Assembly: GCA_004376375.1 (NCBI GenBank)
Contig: SOJX01000032.1
Coordinates: forward strand, 1 to 32,452
Direction of reading: 5' to 3'
Origin: Planctomycetota bacterium
GTDB lineage: Bacteria; Planctomycetota; E44-bin39
Length of the DNA: 32,452 nucleotides
The notes below the pieces were generated by a model. That model made no database searches. It was not told where the DNA came from and was given only the letters and a program-made list of their open reading frames with translations. Both the position numbers and the translations under genes were made by a program. Of this stretch, positions 8,258 to 16,149 are shown piece after piece (within the stretch, counting starts at the first letter, position 1; each line of letters begins with the position of its first letter).

Positions 8258-9145
8258 ATGGATGAAGATTCAAAACATATCCCGAATGACGACGGTTCCG
8301 CCTGCGGTGAAAACCCGGCCGAAGGCGAAAAAGAGGGCGAAGAAGAGGAATTCGAGCCCGAAATCCTGTACCCGGAAGTGGGAGACGGCGAAAGCGAGTC
8401 CGAAGCCGCCGAACCGGACGGCGAGTCCGAGCCTGAAGTACCGCGGCCGACCTTCTGCACCGATGCCGCGAAGTTCTACCATTCCGACATCTTCAGCGAT
8501 ACGGACAGGGAGTGCATAGACAATGTTTTCTTCGAGAAGCTGAAAAGGGGCGAGATTATTTTCAGAGGCAAGGTGGGGCAGGCGCGGTATTCCGCAAAGG
8601 AATTCGAAATCGAGATTATCGCGCCCGAAGGCGGCCACGCGAAGGCGCTGGACGCCGTCGCGAAGTTGTACCACGCCCAGAAGTGCGCGTTCGAGGATAT
8701 TCTGACAAGGGACGGGTTCGATATCGTCTCCGAAATCCCGTGCGGTTACGACGGGAGGATCGCCGCACTGACCGCAAACGGCACGCTGATAATGGCCGGA
8801 AAGGAAGGGTCCGCCGGCAGGCAGATGACGTCGAACCGCATCTACGCCGTCGAGGAACTGGGATACAAATCCAACAGGGGATATTTCTCCGAAGACCTGC
8901 GTCTCGGCAAAAGGGTCATCGTGGTTCTTATAGGCAGGCAGAAGCTCCTGCATTCCAACGCGCGCGGCCTCGCGATAAACCCCCGCGGCGCGGCCGGCGA
9001 CGAGCTCGAGACCATGGAGTACACCACGCGGATGATTACCACGCGGACGATGGAGCTCCTGTCGATGCCGAGCGAGAAGATCGGGGTCGGCGGCGGTGAA
9101 GACCTTGACCTCCCCGAAGCCCCGGAAAAAAAATCTCTGGATTAA
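8258..9145 (+). CDS. acidic-N-terminus protein of unknown function
   Basis: The ATG at 8258 is preceded by GAGGGG at 5-base spacing, giving 295 residues. The frame stays open 68 codons upstream, but that stretch crosses an intergenic repeat and a palindrome and is not protein-like. Residues 1-65 are extremely acidic and probably disordered. Residues 70-280 are a compact alpha/beta sequence with no signal peptide or membrane segment. Phrases such as GKVGQARYSAKEFEIEIIAPEGGHAKALDAVAKLYHAQKC are cut here to the pieces KEFEIEIIAPEGG and AVAKLYHAQKC; MITTRTMELLSM lies near the end. I do not recognise the family. It is divergent from the FHA unit and may share its control region. Confidence 0.8.
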   Translation: MDEDSKHIPNDDGSACGENPAEGEKEGEEEEFEPEILYPEVGDGESESEAAEPDGESEPEVPRPTFCTDAAKFYHSDIFSDTDRECIDNVFFEKLKRGEIIFRGKVGQARYSAKEFEIEIIAPEGGHAKALDAVAKLYHAQKCAFEDILTRDGFDIVSEIPCGYDGRIAALTANGTLIMAGKEGSAGRQMTSNRIYAVEELGYKSNRGYFSEDLRLGKRVIVVLIGRQKLLHSNARGLAINPRGAAGDELETMEYTTRMITTRTMELLSMPSEKIGVGGGEDLDLPEAPEKKSLD

Positions 9146-9148
9146 CGC

Positions 9149-9209
9149 AGGGGCGCGAAACAGGCGCACGTCGTGCCCTTCTTGCCGTCATTCCGGCGCA
9201 GGCCGGAAT
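9149..9209. repeat. AGGGGC...GCCC hairpin repeat plus dRS3-like palindrome
   Basis: The first element (9149-9175) has relatives at 17466-17499 and 18466-18501. The second, ATTCCGGCGCAGGCCGGAAT at 9190-9209, has the ATTCC(C/G)-N8-(G/C)GGAAT layout known from Neisseria dRS3 repeats and found in many bacteria. A relative lies at 15693-15712. Confidence 0.7.
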
Positions 9210-9236
9210 CCAGATAAATACCGTGCAATGCTCCTT

Positions 9237-9276
9237 ATAACCGGCCAACCGAATAGCCGGGTAACCGAACAACCAT
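9237..9276. repeat. octamer array, unit AACCGAAN
   Basis: Five 8-base units: AACCGGCC, AACCGAAT, AGCCGGGT, AACCGAAC, AACCATTC. Confidence 0.75.
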
Positions 9277-9284
9277 TCACTCGC

Positions 9285-9312
9285 TTGCACTCTCCGCGTT
9301 TGCCTGTACAAT
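9285..9312 (+). promoter_or_regulatory. promoter TTGCAC-N16-TACAAT
   Basis: The hexamers and spacing are identical to the promoter at 17362-17389. The -10 ends 51 bases before the lipoprotein ATG at 9364. A transcript would start near 9319, immediately before the heptamer array at 9321-9346. Confidence 0.65.
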
Positions 9313-9320
9313 ATAGAAGA

Positions 9321-9346
9321 AGTACCGAGTATCGAGTACCGAAAAA
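9321..9346. repeat. heptamer array GAGTACC/GAGTATC in a 5' untranslated region
   Basis: About three units of the same family as 1663-1720. They fill the predicted leader between the promoter at 9285-9312 and the ATG at 9364. Confidence 0.75.
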
Positions 9347-9363
9347 GGCGAAAGAAGAAAAAA

Positions 9364-9858
9364 ATGAAATTATTCTTAGCGATCAAACTCGTTCCTGCCG
9401 TCGTGCTGCTCTGCGTGGGGTGTGCACAGACGGTAAAGCCCGAATCGGAAGGTCCGGAAATCTCCGATAGTTCCGGTTCAATACTTAAAGTTGCCAATTT
9501 CGTTCGGATTCGGGATTTCATTCTCGGTCAGGGCCGGAGGCAGACCTACTGCAACATGTTCAACAATAATCCATACTGGGGGTTTTCCGATTTCAACGCC
9601 TACCTGAATCCGCCTGACCAGGGGAATATCAACTGCGAGATCGGAAAGTCGGAATTCAACAATCTTGTAATCCAGGTTACCGCGCCGGCGCCCTTTCGAT
9701 ACTGGGATATTCAATTTGATCAGACCGGCAACAGACTGCACGTCCGGCAGCGGCACTCTGAAAAAGAATCTCATGTACTGGCTCGGGAGGCTGCTGATTT
9801 TTTCCGGAAGGCGCTGGCGGAAATCGACAGACAGGCCGCACGCGGCGCAACCCGATAA
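9364..9858 (+). CDS. small lipoprotein of unknown function
   Basis: The 164-residue protein has a type II signal peptide: hydrophobic stretch, then VLLCVGC with the lipid-accepting Cys at residue 20. The mature part is polar with no repeats. It contains a cluster of aromatic and Asn residues (NMFNNNPYWGFSDFNAYL), a central beta-rich part (FRYWDIQFDQTGNRLHVRQ) and a C-terminal helix. I do not recognise the family. The leader carries a heptamer array and only a weak purine-rich tract before the ATG. It is monocistronic as far as can be seen. Confidence 0.75.
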   Translation: MKLFLAIKLVPAVVLLCVGCAQTVKPESEGPEISDSSGSILKVANFVRIRDFILGQGRRQTYCNMFNNNPYWGFSDFNAYLNPPDQGNINCEIGKSEFNNLVIQVTAPAPFRYWDIQFDQTGNRLHVRQRHSEKESHVLAREAADFFRKALAEIDRQAARGATR

Positions 9859-9917
9859 TTCCGGGGGCACAATACTTAACTTGCAATATTAATCCTGGAT
9901 TCCCGCCTCCGCCATAA

Positions 9918-10094
9918 GAAGGGATAAGGAATAAGGGAACAAGGGAATAAGGAAGAAACGCGCCGCAAGCGGCGCGGCTTCAAAACTTCTTAACTTCAAA
10001 ACTTCTTAACTTCAGCACTTCAACACTTCAGCACTTCAACACCTCTTTGGATTTTTCTTAACTAAAAACTGATAACTTTTAACTGAAAACTTCT
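9918..10094. repeat. composite of short tandem arrays
   Basis: Four blocks in succession: AGGGAATA-type units (9918-9955, period 7-8), the 19-base CGCGCCGC palindrome (9959-9977), an octamer array CTTCAAAA/CTTCTTAA/CTTCAGCA/CTTCAACA of about eight units (9978-10044), and heptamers AACTGAN (10060-10094). They fill the gap between the convergent lipoprotein genes. Confidence 0.88.
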
Positions 10095-10633
10095 TATTCG
10101 ATATACGCTTTTTCCCAGATCCCGAAACCGCCGTCCCGCGCCTCGTTTTCCGCGGCTTGCAGTTGTTCCTTGAAACCTTCCGGCATTTTGGTCTTGCCTT
10201 CGACAAAACGGCCGTAGCCCATTTTCAGCACTTCTTCATTCAGCAGAACGTTTTCTGTCTCCGTTTCGCTGCCGGTTTCAGAAAGAATTTTGTGGGGCCG
10301 GTTGAAAAAAAGCAGAACGTTGAGCTGGCCTTTTTTCCAGAAGCTTTTGCCGACATACCTCAGGACAACTGAGGTGCCGGTTCTCACTGATAGTGCTTTC
10401 ATCGCGCTTTCGAACTCAGGATGGCCTACTTTCATTCCTTCGACGCCAAGAAGGTGGACTTTCCGCTCACCTTTGTCGGTCGAGACCAGGTATTCGGACG
10501 GTGTGATTACTTTCAGAATAGTGACTTCGGTATTGCCCGTCAGTTTCGGTATCCTTTTGAAACCCAGGTAGGAACAACCGGAAACCAGGACCGAAACTGC
10601 AAACAGCGCCAGGACCACGCGCGCCTGTAACAT
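10094..10633 (-). CDS. SNase-like fold lipoprotein, probably catalytically inactive
   Basis: The 179-residue start is the ATG at 10633. AAGGAGG lies 6 bases before it, and the longer frame from 10648 would place that Shine-Dalgarno inside codons. The signal peptide ends in LVSGC, with the lipidated Cys at residue 20. The rest matches the staphylococcal-nuclease (OB) fold in outline: VHLLGVEG, a central KKGQLNVLLFF strand, then VLLNEEVLKMGYGRF and a closing AENEARDGGFGIWE. By eye, the nuclease catalytic residues Arg35, Glu43 and Arg87 become His, Lys and Gln, so nuclease activity is doubtful. The ATG starts one base after the stop of the oxidoreductase gene, so translation is likely coupled. 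Confidence 0.78.
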   Translation of the reverse strand: MLQARVVLALFAVSVLVSGCSYLGFKRIPKLTGNTEVTILKVITPSEYLVSTDKGERKVHLLGVEGMKVGHPEFESAMKALSVRTGTSVVLRYVGKSFWKKGQLNVLLFFNRPHKILSETGSETETENVLLNEEVLKMGYGRFVEGKTKMPEGFKEQLQAAENEARDGGFGIWEKAYIE

Positions 10634-10634
10634 T

Positions 10635-12608
10635 TTATCCTCCTTCATCCTGCAGCCGCCGGACCCGAACCTTTATTGCGTTGAAGACAGGGCCGTGTCC
10701 GGCTGTTGTCTGCTTTCCATTTGTGAGAAGATTTACGCCGTAAAAACCGGCGGATGCGCCGCCGGTTTGAATGTTTATTATACCTTCGCCAATTCGTTCT
10801 GCAACCGATATTTCCGCCTCGATAGAGCCGTGATCGCTTTCGATAAATATTTTGTCGCCATCCGAAAATCCAAGCCTCACGGCTTCTGCGGGCGAAATTC
10901 GGGCTTTGACATTTCCTTCGTAATCGTCTTCGCGACCGCCCGTATTTATCCATTTTGAAGAATGAGTAGTAACAAGCATCAGTTCGCGTTTTTCTGATTC
11001 ATCCGGTTTCGGTAACTCGGTCAGGAATTCAAACCTGGCCGAAGGCGTTGGAAAAATCCCGTCTGCAAGTGGAATCACCTGGCTGTCGTTTGCCTCGACC
11101 GGTCCGGTCTGCAGAGCTTTTGCCGTAATGCCGTATTTCTCAGAGCCTTCGAGAAATCCTGCAATCCACTTTTCCGGGTCGCCTTCGAGCTCGATCTCGA
11201 GCCGGGATGCGAGTTCTGAAACGATTTCCAGATCGCTTTTCACGTTTCCGGGCTGTGGAATCACCCGGTTTATTCGCCCGACCCAGTTGTGGAAATAACT
11301 GCCCATCAAATCGTTTTCTTCAAGAAAACAAGTCGTTGGCAGGACAAGGGTTGCGCGTTTTGCCGTCTCGGTCATTTCACGGTCCGCGACGACGAGAAAA
11401 TCAAGCGATTCCAATCCTTTCCGTACAGCATCGAGGTCGGGCCAGCTCGCGGCCGGGTTTGCACCGAACACGAAAGCCGCATGTAACGGCGGCTCCATAT
11501 TGCCGTTAAGCGCGCCTCCGAGCTCGACGGATGCAATACTTCTTTTCGCTTCGCATTCGATAATTGATGTGTTGAAATATTCGTGCTCATCCTGGCCGTG
11601 ACTTACACCGCCGCCGACAATCCCGATATTGCCGGAAACGGCGCCGAGCGCGTCCGCCATTCGCACGTTTTCGCATGCGTTTTTTCCGTGCTGCAAACCC
11701 CAGCCGAACCATAACGAGGTCGGCGGTTTTTCCATAAACAGCTTTGCCGCATCCGCGATTTCATTTTCCGTAAGCCCGCACGTCACGGCCAGTTCTGCCG
11801 GGTCGAATGCGAGGATTATTTTTTTGAACTCGTCGAAGTTGTGCGTCTTTTCCTGGCAGAATTTCGAATCGTAAAGATCTTCCTCAATCAGAAAACGAAT
11901 CATTCCCGCAATCATGGCCCAGTCGCTGTCGGGCCTGACCTGAAAAAAACGGTCTGCGATTTTGGCTGAAGCCGTTTTCTGAACATCGACTACGACAAAA
12001 CGCGTGCCCTGTTTCCTTGCCTCTGAAATGATTGGAATAAAATGCGAGTTAGTTACATGTGGGTTCCGCGCCCACATCCAGATAGAGCCCGCGTTCAGGA
12101 CATCGCGCGGGTCGTGGCAGGGGCGGTAACCGAAACTGAGCGCCTGCGCGGCACGTGCGGCAGGGCTGCAAAGGTCTGTTGAGAGCGCGGTTGTGCCGAA
12201 CTTGCGGAAGAAATATTCTGTGATTCTTTTCAGAACTCCGTGCGAGCCTGCGCCATTAATGAGAATGATTTCTTCAGTCCGTCCGGCATCTCGGGCAGCT
12301 TTCATGCGTTCGGTTATCAGGCCGAAAGCCTTTTCCCACGAAATATTTTCCCAGCCGTTTGAAGTACGGATTTTCGGGCTTTTCAGGCGTGTCGGCGAGC
12401 CTGCAAGGCGCTCCGGAAACTTTCTCATCTTCGCGCACAGGTAGCCGCGCGTAATCGGGTTATCGCCGTCGCCGTAAAGCCTGGCCGTGTTGCCGTGCTG
12501 GAGCGCGAGGATGCTGCACGTGTCCGGGCAGTCCATCGGGCACATGGTGCGGACGATTCTTTTCGTCACGTTTTCGCCCGGGTCGTTATGAATATCAGGC
12601 TTATTCAT
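10635..12608 (-). CDS. molybdopterin oxidoreductase, MopB_3-like
   Basis: This 657-residue member of the DMSO-reductase family carries a [4Fe-4S] motif with Cys 23, 27, 31 and 58 (CPMDCPDTC ... GYLCAK), followed by Lys60 at the usual electron-relay position. Later blocks typical of the bis-molybdopterin fold are FGWGLQHGKN, VSGNIGIVGGG, FVFGANPAASWPD and a C-terminal domain with VRLGFSDGDKIFIES. Cys147 in STDLCSPA is where the metal-ligating residue is expected (inference). There is no Tat signal, so it should be cytoplasmic. The CPxDCPDTC start resembles the uncharacterised MopB_3 group, so the substrate is unknown. No electron-transfer subunit lies next to it. It overlaps the permease gene by 8 bases; GGAGG precedes the ATG. 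Confidence 0.9.
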   Translation of the reverse strand: MNKPDIHNDPGENVTKRIVRTMCPMDCPDTCSILALQHGNTARLYGDGDNPITRGYLCAKMRKFPERLAGSPTRLKSPKIRTSNGWENISWEKAFGLITERMKAARDAGRTEEIILINGAGSHGVLKRITEYFFRKFGTTALSTDLCSPAARAAQALSFGYRPCHDPRDVLNAGSIWMWARNPHVTNSHFIPIISEARKQGTRFVVVDVQKTASAKIADRFFQVRPDSDWAMIAGMIRFLIEEDLYDSKFCQEKTHNFDEFKKIILAFDPAELAVTCGLTENEIADAAKLFMEKPPTSLWFGWGLQHGKNACENVRMADALGAVSGNIGIVGGGVSHGQDEHEYFNTSIIECEAKRSIASVELGGALNGNMEPPLHAAFVFGANPAASWPDLDAVRKGLESLDFLVVADREMTETAKRATLVLPTTCFLEENDLMGSYFHNWVGRINRVIPQPGNVKSDLEIVSELASRLEIELEGDPEKWIAGFLEGSEKYGITAKALQTGPVEANDSQVIPLADGIFPTPSARFEFLTELPKPDESEKRELMLVTTHSSKWINTGGREDDYEGNVKARISPAEAVRLGFSDGDKIFIESDHGSIEAEISVAERIGEGIINIQTGGASAGFYGVNLLTNGKQTTAGHGPVFNAIKVRVRRLQDEGG

Positions 12609-14085
12609 AACGCAGGGCCTCCATCGGGTCGAGCCTTGCAGCTCTTACCGCGGGATAGAGCCCGGCAAGCAACCCGAGGATGGTGGTGAAAACCAGCAGG
12701 ACCGGGAAAAGCCATGTCGGCGGAAGAAAGATATCAGTGTCGCCGAGGATGGTCGCCCACTTCGCCTTCGCTATCACGTTTCCGAGAAAACAGACAAGCC
12801 ACCCGATTACCGCGCCTGCGACGCCGCCCCAGAAACCGATTGCCGCGGCCTCTATGGCAAAGAGCATACGTATCGTGCCGCTTGTTGCGCCGAGCGCCTT
12901 GAGCACTCCGATTTCGCGTTTGCGCTCGAATACGGCCATCAGGAGCGTGTTGACGATTGAGAAGGCTGCAACGACGAAGGCGATGAAGCCGAATATGACC
13001 AGTATCTGCTGCATCGTCCAGAAGACCTTGTGGATTGCGCCCATGTAATCTTCGAACGTAACCACGCGGAGCTTTCCGATTTTCTCGATATCCCGCTTCA
13101 CCTGCGATATTTTTTCGGGGTCGCCTATCTGCACGATAGCGCCGATGCCGTACGCCTTTTCGGTGTAAAGGTCGAGGTTGCGGAAAAGGACGCGGCCCAT
13201 CTCGGCCCCGTATTCGTCCGGCACGTAGATAAGGTTCGCGAGAAGCCCTTTCTTCGCCACGCCGACAATCGTGGCGGGGAACTCCGACAGCTCGGGCTCC
13301 TGGGAGCCGAGCCTGGCAAAGCCGTCCGAAGCGATGAGCTCCATCGTGAGGCGAAAAGCCTCGGCGATGGCAACGGGCGTGTCCGAATCCGGAGAGTTGA
13401 GGGCGCGCCCGATGTCGAGGAGCTGCTGCACGAGTTTCGGGTCAAGCTGTCCCTGGCCGGTAAGGCTGAGGACGGGGTGCTCGTTTACGCGGAGCGTTAC
13501 CTGCTTTCCTATGAGCTCTTTATGGCTCTTGAGACCGAAGGATTCCACGTATGCCTCGGAGACGATGCACTCGGCCGCGTTTTCGGATGAGAACGTCCGC
13601 CCTTTCCAGAGCACGTGCGGCCCGCCCTGGATCCACGGGAGTATTACGGTTTCGAATTCGCGTTTATCTCCTTCGAGCTGGACCGAGCGGGGGAGGATGA
13701 AGACGAGCGGTTTAACCTGCGCGACGCCCTTGACCTCCTTGATTTTTTCGACCGTATCGAAATCAAGCATGTTGATTTTAAGGGTCCCGATGAACTCTCC
13801 CTGCTTTTCTTTCTTTATTTCACGCGGTGCGCGGCCGAGGTTTGAGAAAATTCCCTGTGCGATCCTGCTCGGGTTGAAACCGGTCGTGGGCCAGGCTTCG
13901 ATTATATTGGGGTTTGCGACCGAGCGCACCTGCTGGTCGATGAACGCGGAAAGCCCGTTGCCGAGCGCCACTATCGTGACGACCGCGAGCGCGCCGATTA
14001 TTATCCCGGCCATCGTAAGTCCGGTGCGGAGCTTTCGGCGGAAAAGGTTGAGCCTTACGTCCCGGGTTATGTCGCGGAACCTCAT
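12601..14085 (-). CDS. MacB-type ABC transporter permease
   Basis: The 494-residue layout is that of the MacB/FtsX family: an N-terminal membrane helix (about 20-45, GLTMAGIIIGALAVVTIVAL), a large periplasmic domain (about 50-360), and three C-terminal helices (ILVIFGFIAFVVAAFSIVNT, AAAIGFWGGVAGAVIGWLVC, WLFPVLLVFTTILGLLAGLY). The family end motif YPAVRAARLDPMEALRYE is present. Between helices 2 and 3 is the cytoplasmic ERKREIGVLKALGAT loop that couples to the ATPase. Its start overlaps the ATPase stop (ATGA). Such permeases either export substrates with a periplasmic adaptor or act mechanically; no adaptor is seen here. Confidence 0.95.
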   Translation of the reverse strand: MRFRDITRDVRLNLFRRKLRTGLTMAGIIIGALAVVTIVALGNGLSAFIDQQVRSVANPNIIEAWPTTGFNPSRIAQGIFSNLGRAPREIKKEKQGEFIGTLKINMLDFDTVEKIKEVKGVAQVKPLVFILPRSVQLEGDKREFETVILPWIQGGPHVLWKGRTFSSENAAECIVSEAYVESFGLKSHKELIGKQVTLRVNEHPVLSLTGQGQLDPKLVQQLLDIGRALNSPDSDTPVAIAEAFRLTMELIASDGFARLGSQEPELSEFPATIVGVAKKGLLANLIYVPDEYGAEMGRVLFRNLDLYTEKAYGIGAIVQIGDPEKISQVKRDIEKIGKLRVVTFEDYMGAIHKVFWTMQQILVIFGFIAFVVAAFSIVNTLLMAVFERKREIGVLKALGATSGTIRMLFAIEAAAIGFWGGVAGAVIGWLVCFLGNVIAKAKWATILGDTDIFLPPTWLFPVLLVFTTILGLLAGLYPAVRAARLDPMEALRYE

Positions 14086-14786
14086 TTCGCCGCCTCCCCG
14101 GAGTTTTGTTCCGCGTCGGCGGTTAACCGGCCGTCGACCAGCCGGTAACTGTGTCTCGCCATCTTTGCGACCGCGAGGTTGTGTGTTACGACCAGCAGCG
14201 TGATACCGCGTTCCCGGTTTAGGCGGGAAAGGGTTTCGGTGATTTCTTTTCCCGTGACGCTGTCGAGGTTTCCGGTCGGCTCGTCGGCGAGTACGAGCGT
14301 GGGCCGGTTCGCGAGCGCGCGCGCCATTGCCGTTCGCTGGCGCTCGCCGCCCGACATTTCCCTCGGCTTGTGATGGCTTCGCCCGGAAAGGCCGACCGTT
14401 TCGAGAAGCTCGGACGCGCGCGCCCGTCTGGACCGCTTGTCGACACCCGCGAGTTTCAGCGGCACTTCGACGTTCTCGAGCGCTGTGAGGTGTCCGAGCA
14501 GGAAGAAGTCCTGGAAGATAAAACCGACCGAGGACAGGCGGTAAGCGGCAAGCTCGTGTGAGCTCAACTGGTCGAGGCGGCGGTTGTTGACGATTATCGT
14601 GCCCGAGCTCGCGGTATCGAGGCCGCCGAGCAGGGCGAGGAGGGTGGACTTGCCCGAGCCGCTCGGCCCGACGACGGCCGCGAAGTCGCCTTTTTCAATG
14701 TCCAGATTCACGCCATCGAGTGCGCGGACTTCTGTTTTTCCGACCCTGAAAACGCGGGTCAAGTCTCTTGTTTCGATTGAGGCCAT
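14082..14786 (-). CDS. MacB/LolD-type ABC transporter ATPase
   Basis: The 234-residue protein has every ABC motif: Walker A GPSGSGKS (40-47), Q-loop FQD, signature MSGGERQR, Walker B LVLADEPTGNLDS and H-loop VTHN. This pattern is that of the LolD/MacB/FtsE subfamily. The ATG at 14786 is chosen because GGGAG lies 6 bases before it. Another ATG at 14789 is possible; the longer frame would need a TTG start at 14801. It partners the permease overlapping it by 4 bases and starts a four-gene operon with the oxidoreductase and SNase-like lipoprotein. Confidence 0.95.
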   Translation of the reverse strand: MASIETRDLTRVFRVGKTEVRALDGVNLDIEKGDFAAVVGPSGSGKSTLLALLGGLDTASSGTIIVNNRRLDQLSSHELAAYRLSSVGFIFQDFFLLGHLTALENVEVPLKLAGVDKRSRRARASELLETVGLSGRSHHKPREMSGGERQRTAMARALANRPTLVLADEPTGNLDSVTGKEITETLSRLNRERGITLLVVTHNLAVAKMARHSYRLVDGRLTADAEQNSGEAAK

Positions 14787-14812
14787 CATCTTCTCCCGCA
14801 AAATCGGGGATT

Positions 14813-14841
14813 ATTCTAACACGCGTTTATACGGGCCGCAA
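14813..14841 (-). promoter_or_regulatory. promoter TTGCGG-N17-TAGAAT
   Basis: The -35 is at 14841-14836 and the -10 at 14818-14813, 26 bases before the ATPase start. It would drive the four-gene ABC/oxidoreductase operon and is divergent from the promoter at 14911-14939. Confidence 0.6.
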
Positions 14842-14910
14842 CGGTGTTTAACGAGGTTGCTATGAATTTCCAGAAGCTCACTGAATTTTTGGTAATTCCC
14901 TTGATTATAA

Positions 14911-14939
14911 TTGCGCATGTTCCTGATTATTACTATAAT
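14911..14939 (+). promoter_or_regulatory. promoter TTGCGC-N17-TATAAT
   Basis: A perfect -10 at 14934-14939 lies 54 bases before the lipoprotein ATG at 14994. It also lies inside the longer frame opening at 14844, which supports the shorter gene. Confidence 0.65.
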
Positions 14940-14993
14940 CCGGCCACTCGTAAGTTGTTGGAGTTCCAAACCGCAAATCAGGAGGAATGCGCA

Positions 14994-15599
14994 ATGAAAA
15001 AAGCCCATTTATTTCTTGCAATAGTGGCAGCATTCGTTATCTGCTCAGGATGTTCCACCAGCAGGCTCGGTCTCAAGAACAAGCTGGTGACCGAAAAAGC
15101 GCCCGTCCTTATCGTATCCAAAGACGCCTCCGTCTTGGTGGAATTGAAAGACCTGAGTGATTCATACACCGGCACCGCTTCCGTGGCCGATTACGCCCCG
15201 GTAATCGCGGCTTTCGCGGACGGGCTCAAGAAGGCTTTCCCCGAGGTCAATTTCCAGACTCTCGACGAAATGCCCGCCGACCTCGCCGCACATGAAGGCG
15301 CGCTCGTCTTCACCGTCTGGCCGGTGATTATATACCATCAGGGCCTTGACATGAAATTTTCTCTATATCTCAGGCTGAAATTCCAGGCCGGCGAAATCAA
15401 GGGCGGAACAATGGCCGCCATAGGTTCGGCCGGAGGCGAAATCCTCGCAAAAGTCATAGGCGACAGTTTCTTGAAAAAAAATCAGACCGATGAAGATATG
15501 ATCGTAGCTCATCCGGCAACGGTGCTGATTGAAGCCCTTGTTAAGGAAGTGAACACAGAGGTTGCCGCCCTTGCAGCCGATATCAAGGCGGCCCAGTAG
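14994..15599 (+). CDS. lipoprotein of unknown function
   Basis: The start at 14994 has GGAGG 8 bases upstream and gives 201 residues; 50 extra upstream codons lie across the promoter and are rejected. The signal peptide ends in VICSGC, with Cys20 as lipid acceptor. The mature part is alpha/beta with a phrase APVLIVSKDASVLVELKDL, a central hydrophobic strand ALVFTVWPVIIY and a Gly/Ala-rich helix MAAIGSAGGEILAKVIG. The gene is divergent from the ABC operon and ends in a strong terminator. I do not recognise the family. Confidence 0.82.
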   Translation: MKKAHLFLAIVAAFVICSGCSTSRLGLKNKLVTEKAPVLIVSKDASVLVELKDLSDSYTGTASVADYAPVIAAFADGLKKAFPEVNFQTLDEMPADLAAHEGALVFTVWPVIIYHQGLDMKFSLYLRLKFQAGEIKGGTMAAIGSAGGEILAKVIGDSFLKKNQTDEDMIVAHPATVLIEALVKEVNTEVAALAADIKAAQ

Positions 15600-15630
15600 T
15601 AACAAGCCGGGATGCATTCCGGACTATCGG

Positions 15631-15663
15631 GAAGGGACGCGGATAACGCGTCCCTTCTGTTTT
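15631..15663 (+). terminator. rho-independent terminator of the lipoprotein gene
   Basis: A perfect 11-base stem (GAAGGGACGCG and CGCGTCCCTTC) with loop GATAA is followed by TGTTTT. It lies 31 bases past the stop at 15599. Confidence 0.9.
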
Positions 15664-15692
15664 CAGAGCCGTTACCGCGCAGCGTCTTTGTC

Positions 15693-15712
15693 ATTCCCGT
15701 GCAGACGGGGAT
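15693..15712. repeat. dRS3-like palindrome
   Basis: ATTCCCGTGCAGACGGGGAT, with the layout ATTCCC-N8-GGG(G)AT, is a relative of the element at 9190-9209. Confidence 0.6.
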
Positions 15713-15736
15713 CCTTCTTTCCGTCATCCCCGCTTG

Positions 15737-15835
15737 CCCGCCGCGGCAAGCGCGGCGGCTTCACGAAGATGAATTCCGCAGTTTATTTGTGAAGCCGTGC
15801 CGCTTGCGGCACGGGTAGTACGCGAAGCTCGTTAG
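15737..15835. repeat. about 100-base hairpin repeat, copy A
   Basis: A direct repeat of 16150-16250. Each copy is itself a long imperfect palindrome: arms of about 28 bases (CCCGCCGCGGCAAGCGCGG... ending GGCTTCAC, and GTGAAGCC...GGCACGGG) around a variable centre of about 24 bases. Together the two copies flank the small gene at 15929. Confidence 0.88.
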
Positions 15836-15844
15836 AGCGGCAAC

Positions 15845-15878
15845 GTTTGCTGGATATTTAATGCAAACATGGTATAAT
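15845..15878 (+). promoter_or_regulatory. extended -10 promoter with overlapping inverted repeat
   Basis: TGGTATAAT (TG at 15870-15871, TATAAT at 15873-15878) forms an extended -10. Just upstream GTTTGC (15845-15850) and GCAAAC (15863-15868) form a perfect inverted repeat that could be an operator. The start codon at 15929 is 50 bases downstream. Confidence 0.55.
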
Positions 15879-15928
15879 GCTCGCCTTACCCGGATCATGT
15901 GGTATGACAATCATTAGGGAGGTCTATC

Positions 15929-16108
15929 ATGGACAAGGATGGTTCTGATCACGACAAGCACGGTGAGCACAAGAAGGAATTGTGGAAGGCGTTCAAAGAC
16001 GAGAGCATGCCCAAGGATGAGAGGATTCAGAAGCTCGAGGAGTTGAAAGGTGTCTTAACCAGGAAGATAGAGAAGATCGAAACAACTATTGCAGAGCTGA
16101 AAAGTTAA
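15929..16108 (+). CDS. small charged coiled-coil protein (59 residues)
   Basis: The ATG at 15929 has GGGAGG 6-7 bases before it and a promoter upstream, so this short frame looks genuine. The product begins MDKDGSDHDKHGEHKKELWK and continues as an amphipathic, Glu/Lys-rich helix (DERIQKLEELKGVLTRKIEK) likely to form a coiled coil. There is no signal peptide or membrane segment. It sits alone between two direct copies of a 100-base hairpin repeat, like a cassette. I do not recognise it. Confidence 0.75.
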   Translation: MDKDGSDHDKHGEHKKELWKAFKDESMPKDERIQKLEELKGVLTRKIEKIETTIAELKS

Positions 16109-16149
16109 AGAGACATGAAGGGCATTCCCGGGCAGGCGGAGAAATTATA

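Noticed and set aside
15787..15793. Rex operator half-site TTGTGAA (also near 16203)
   Set aside because: The matching half lies far away as part of the 100-base hairpin repeat, so it does not form TTGTGAA-N4-TTCACAA.
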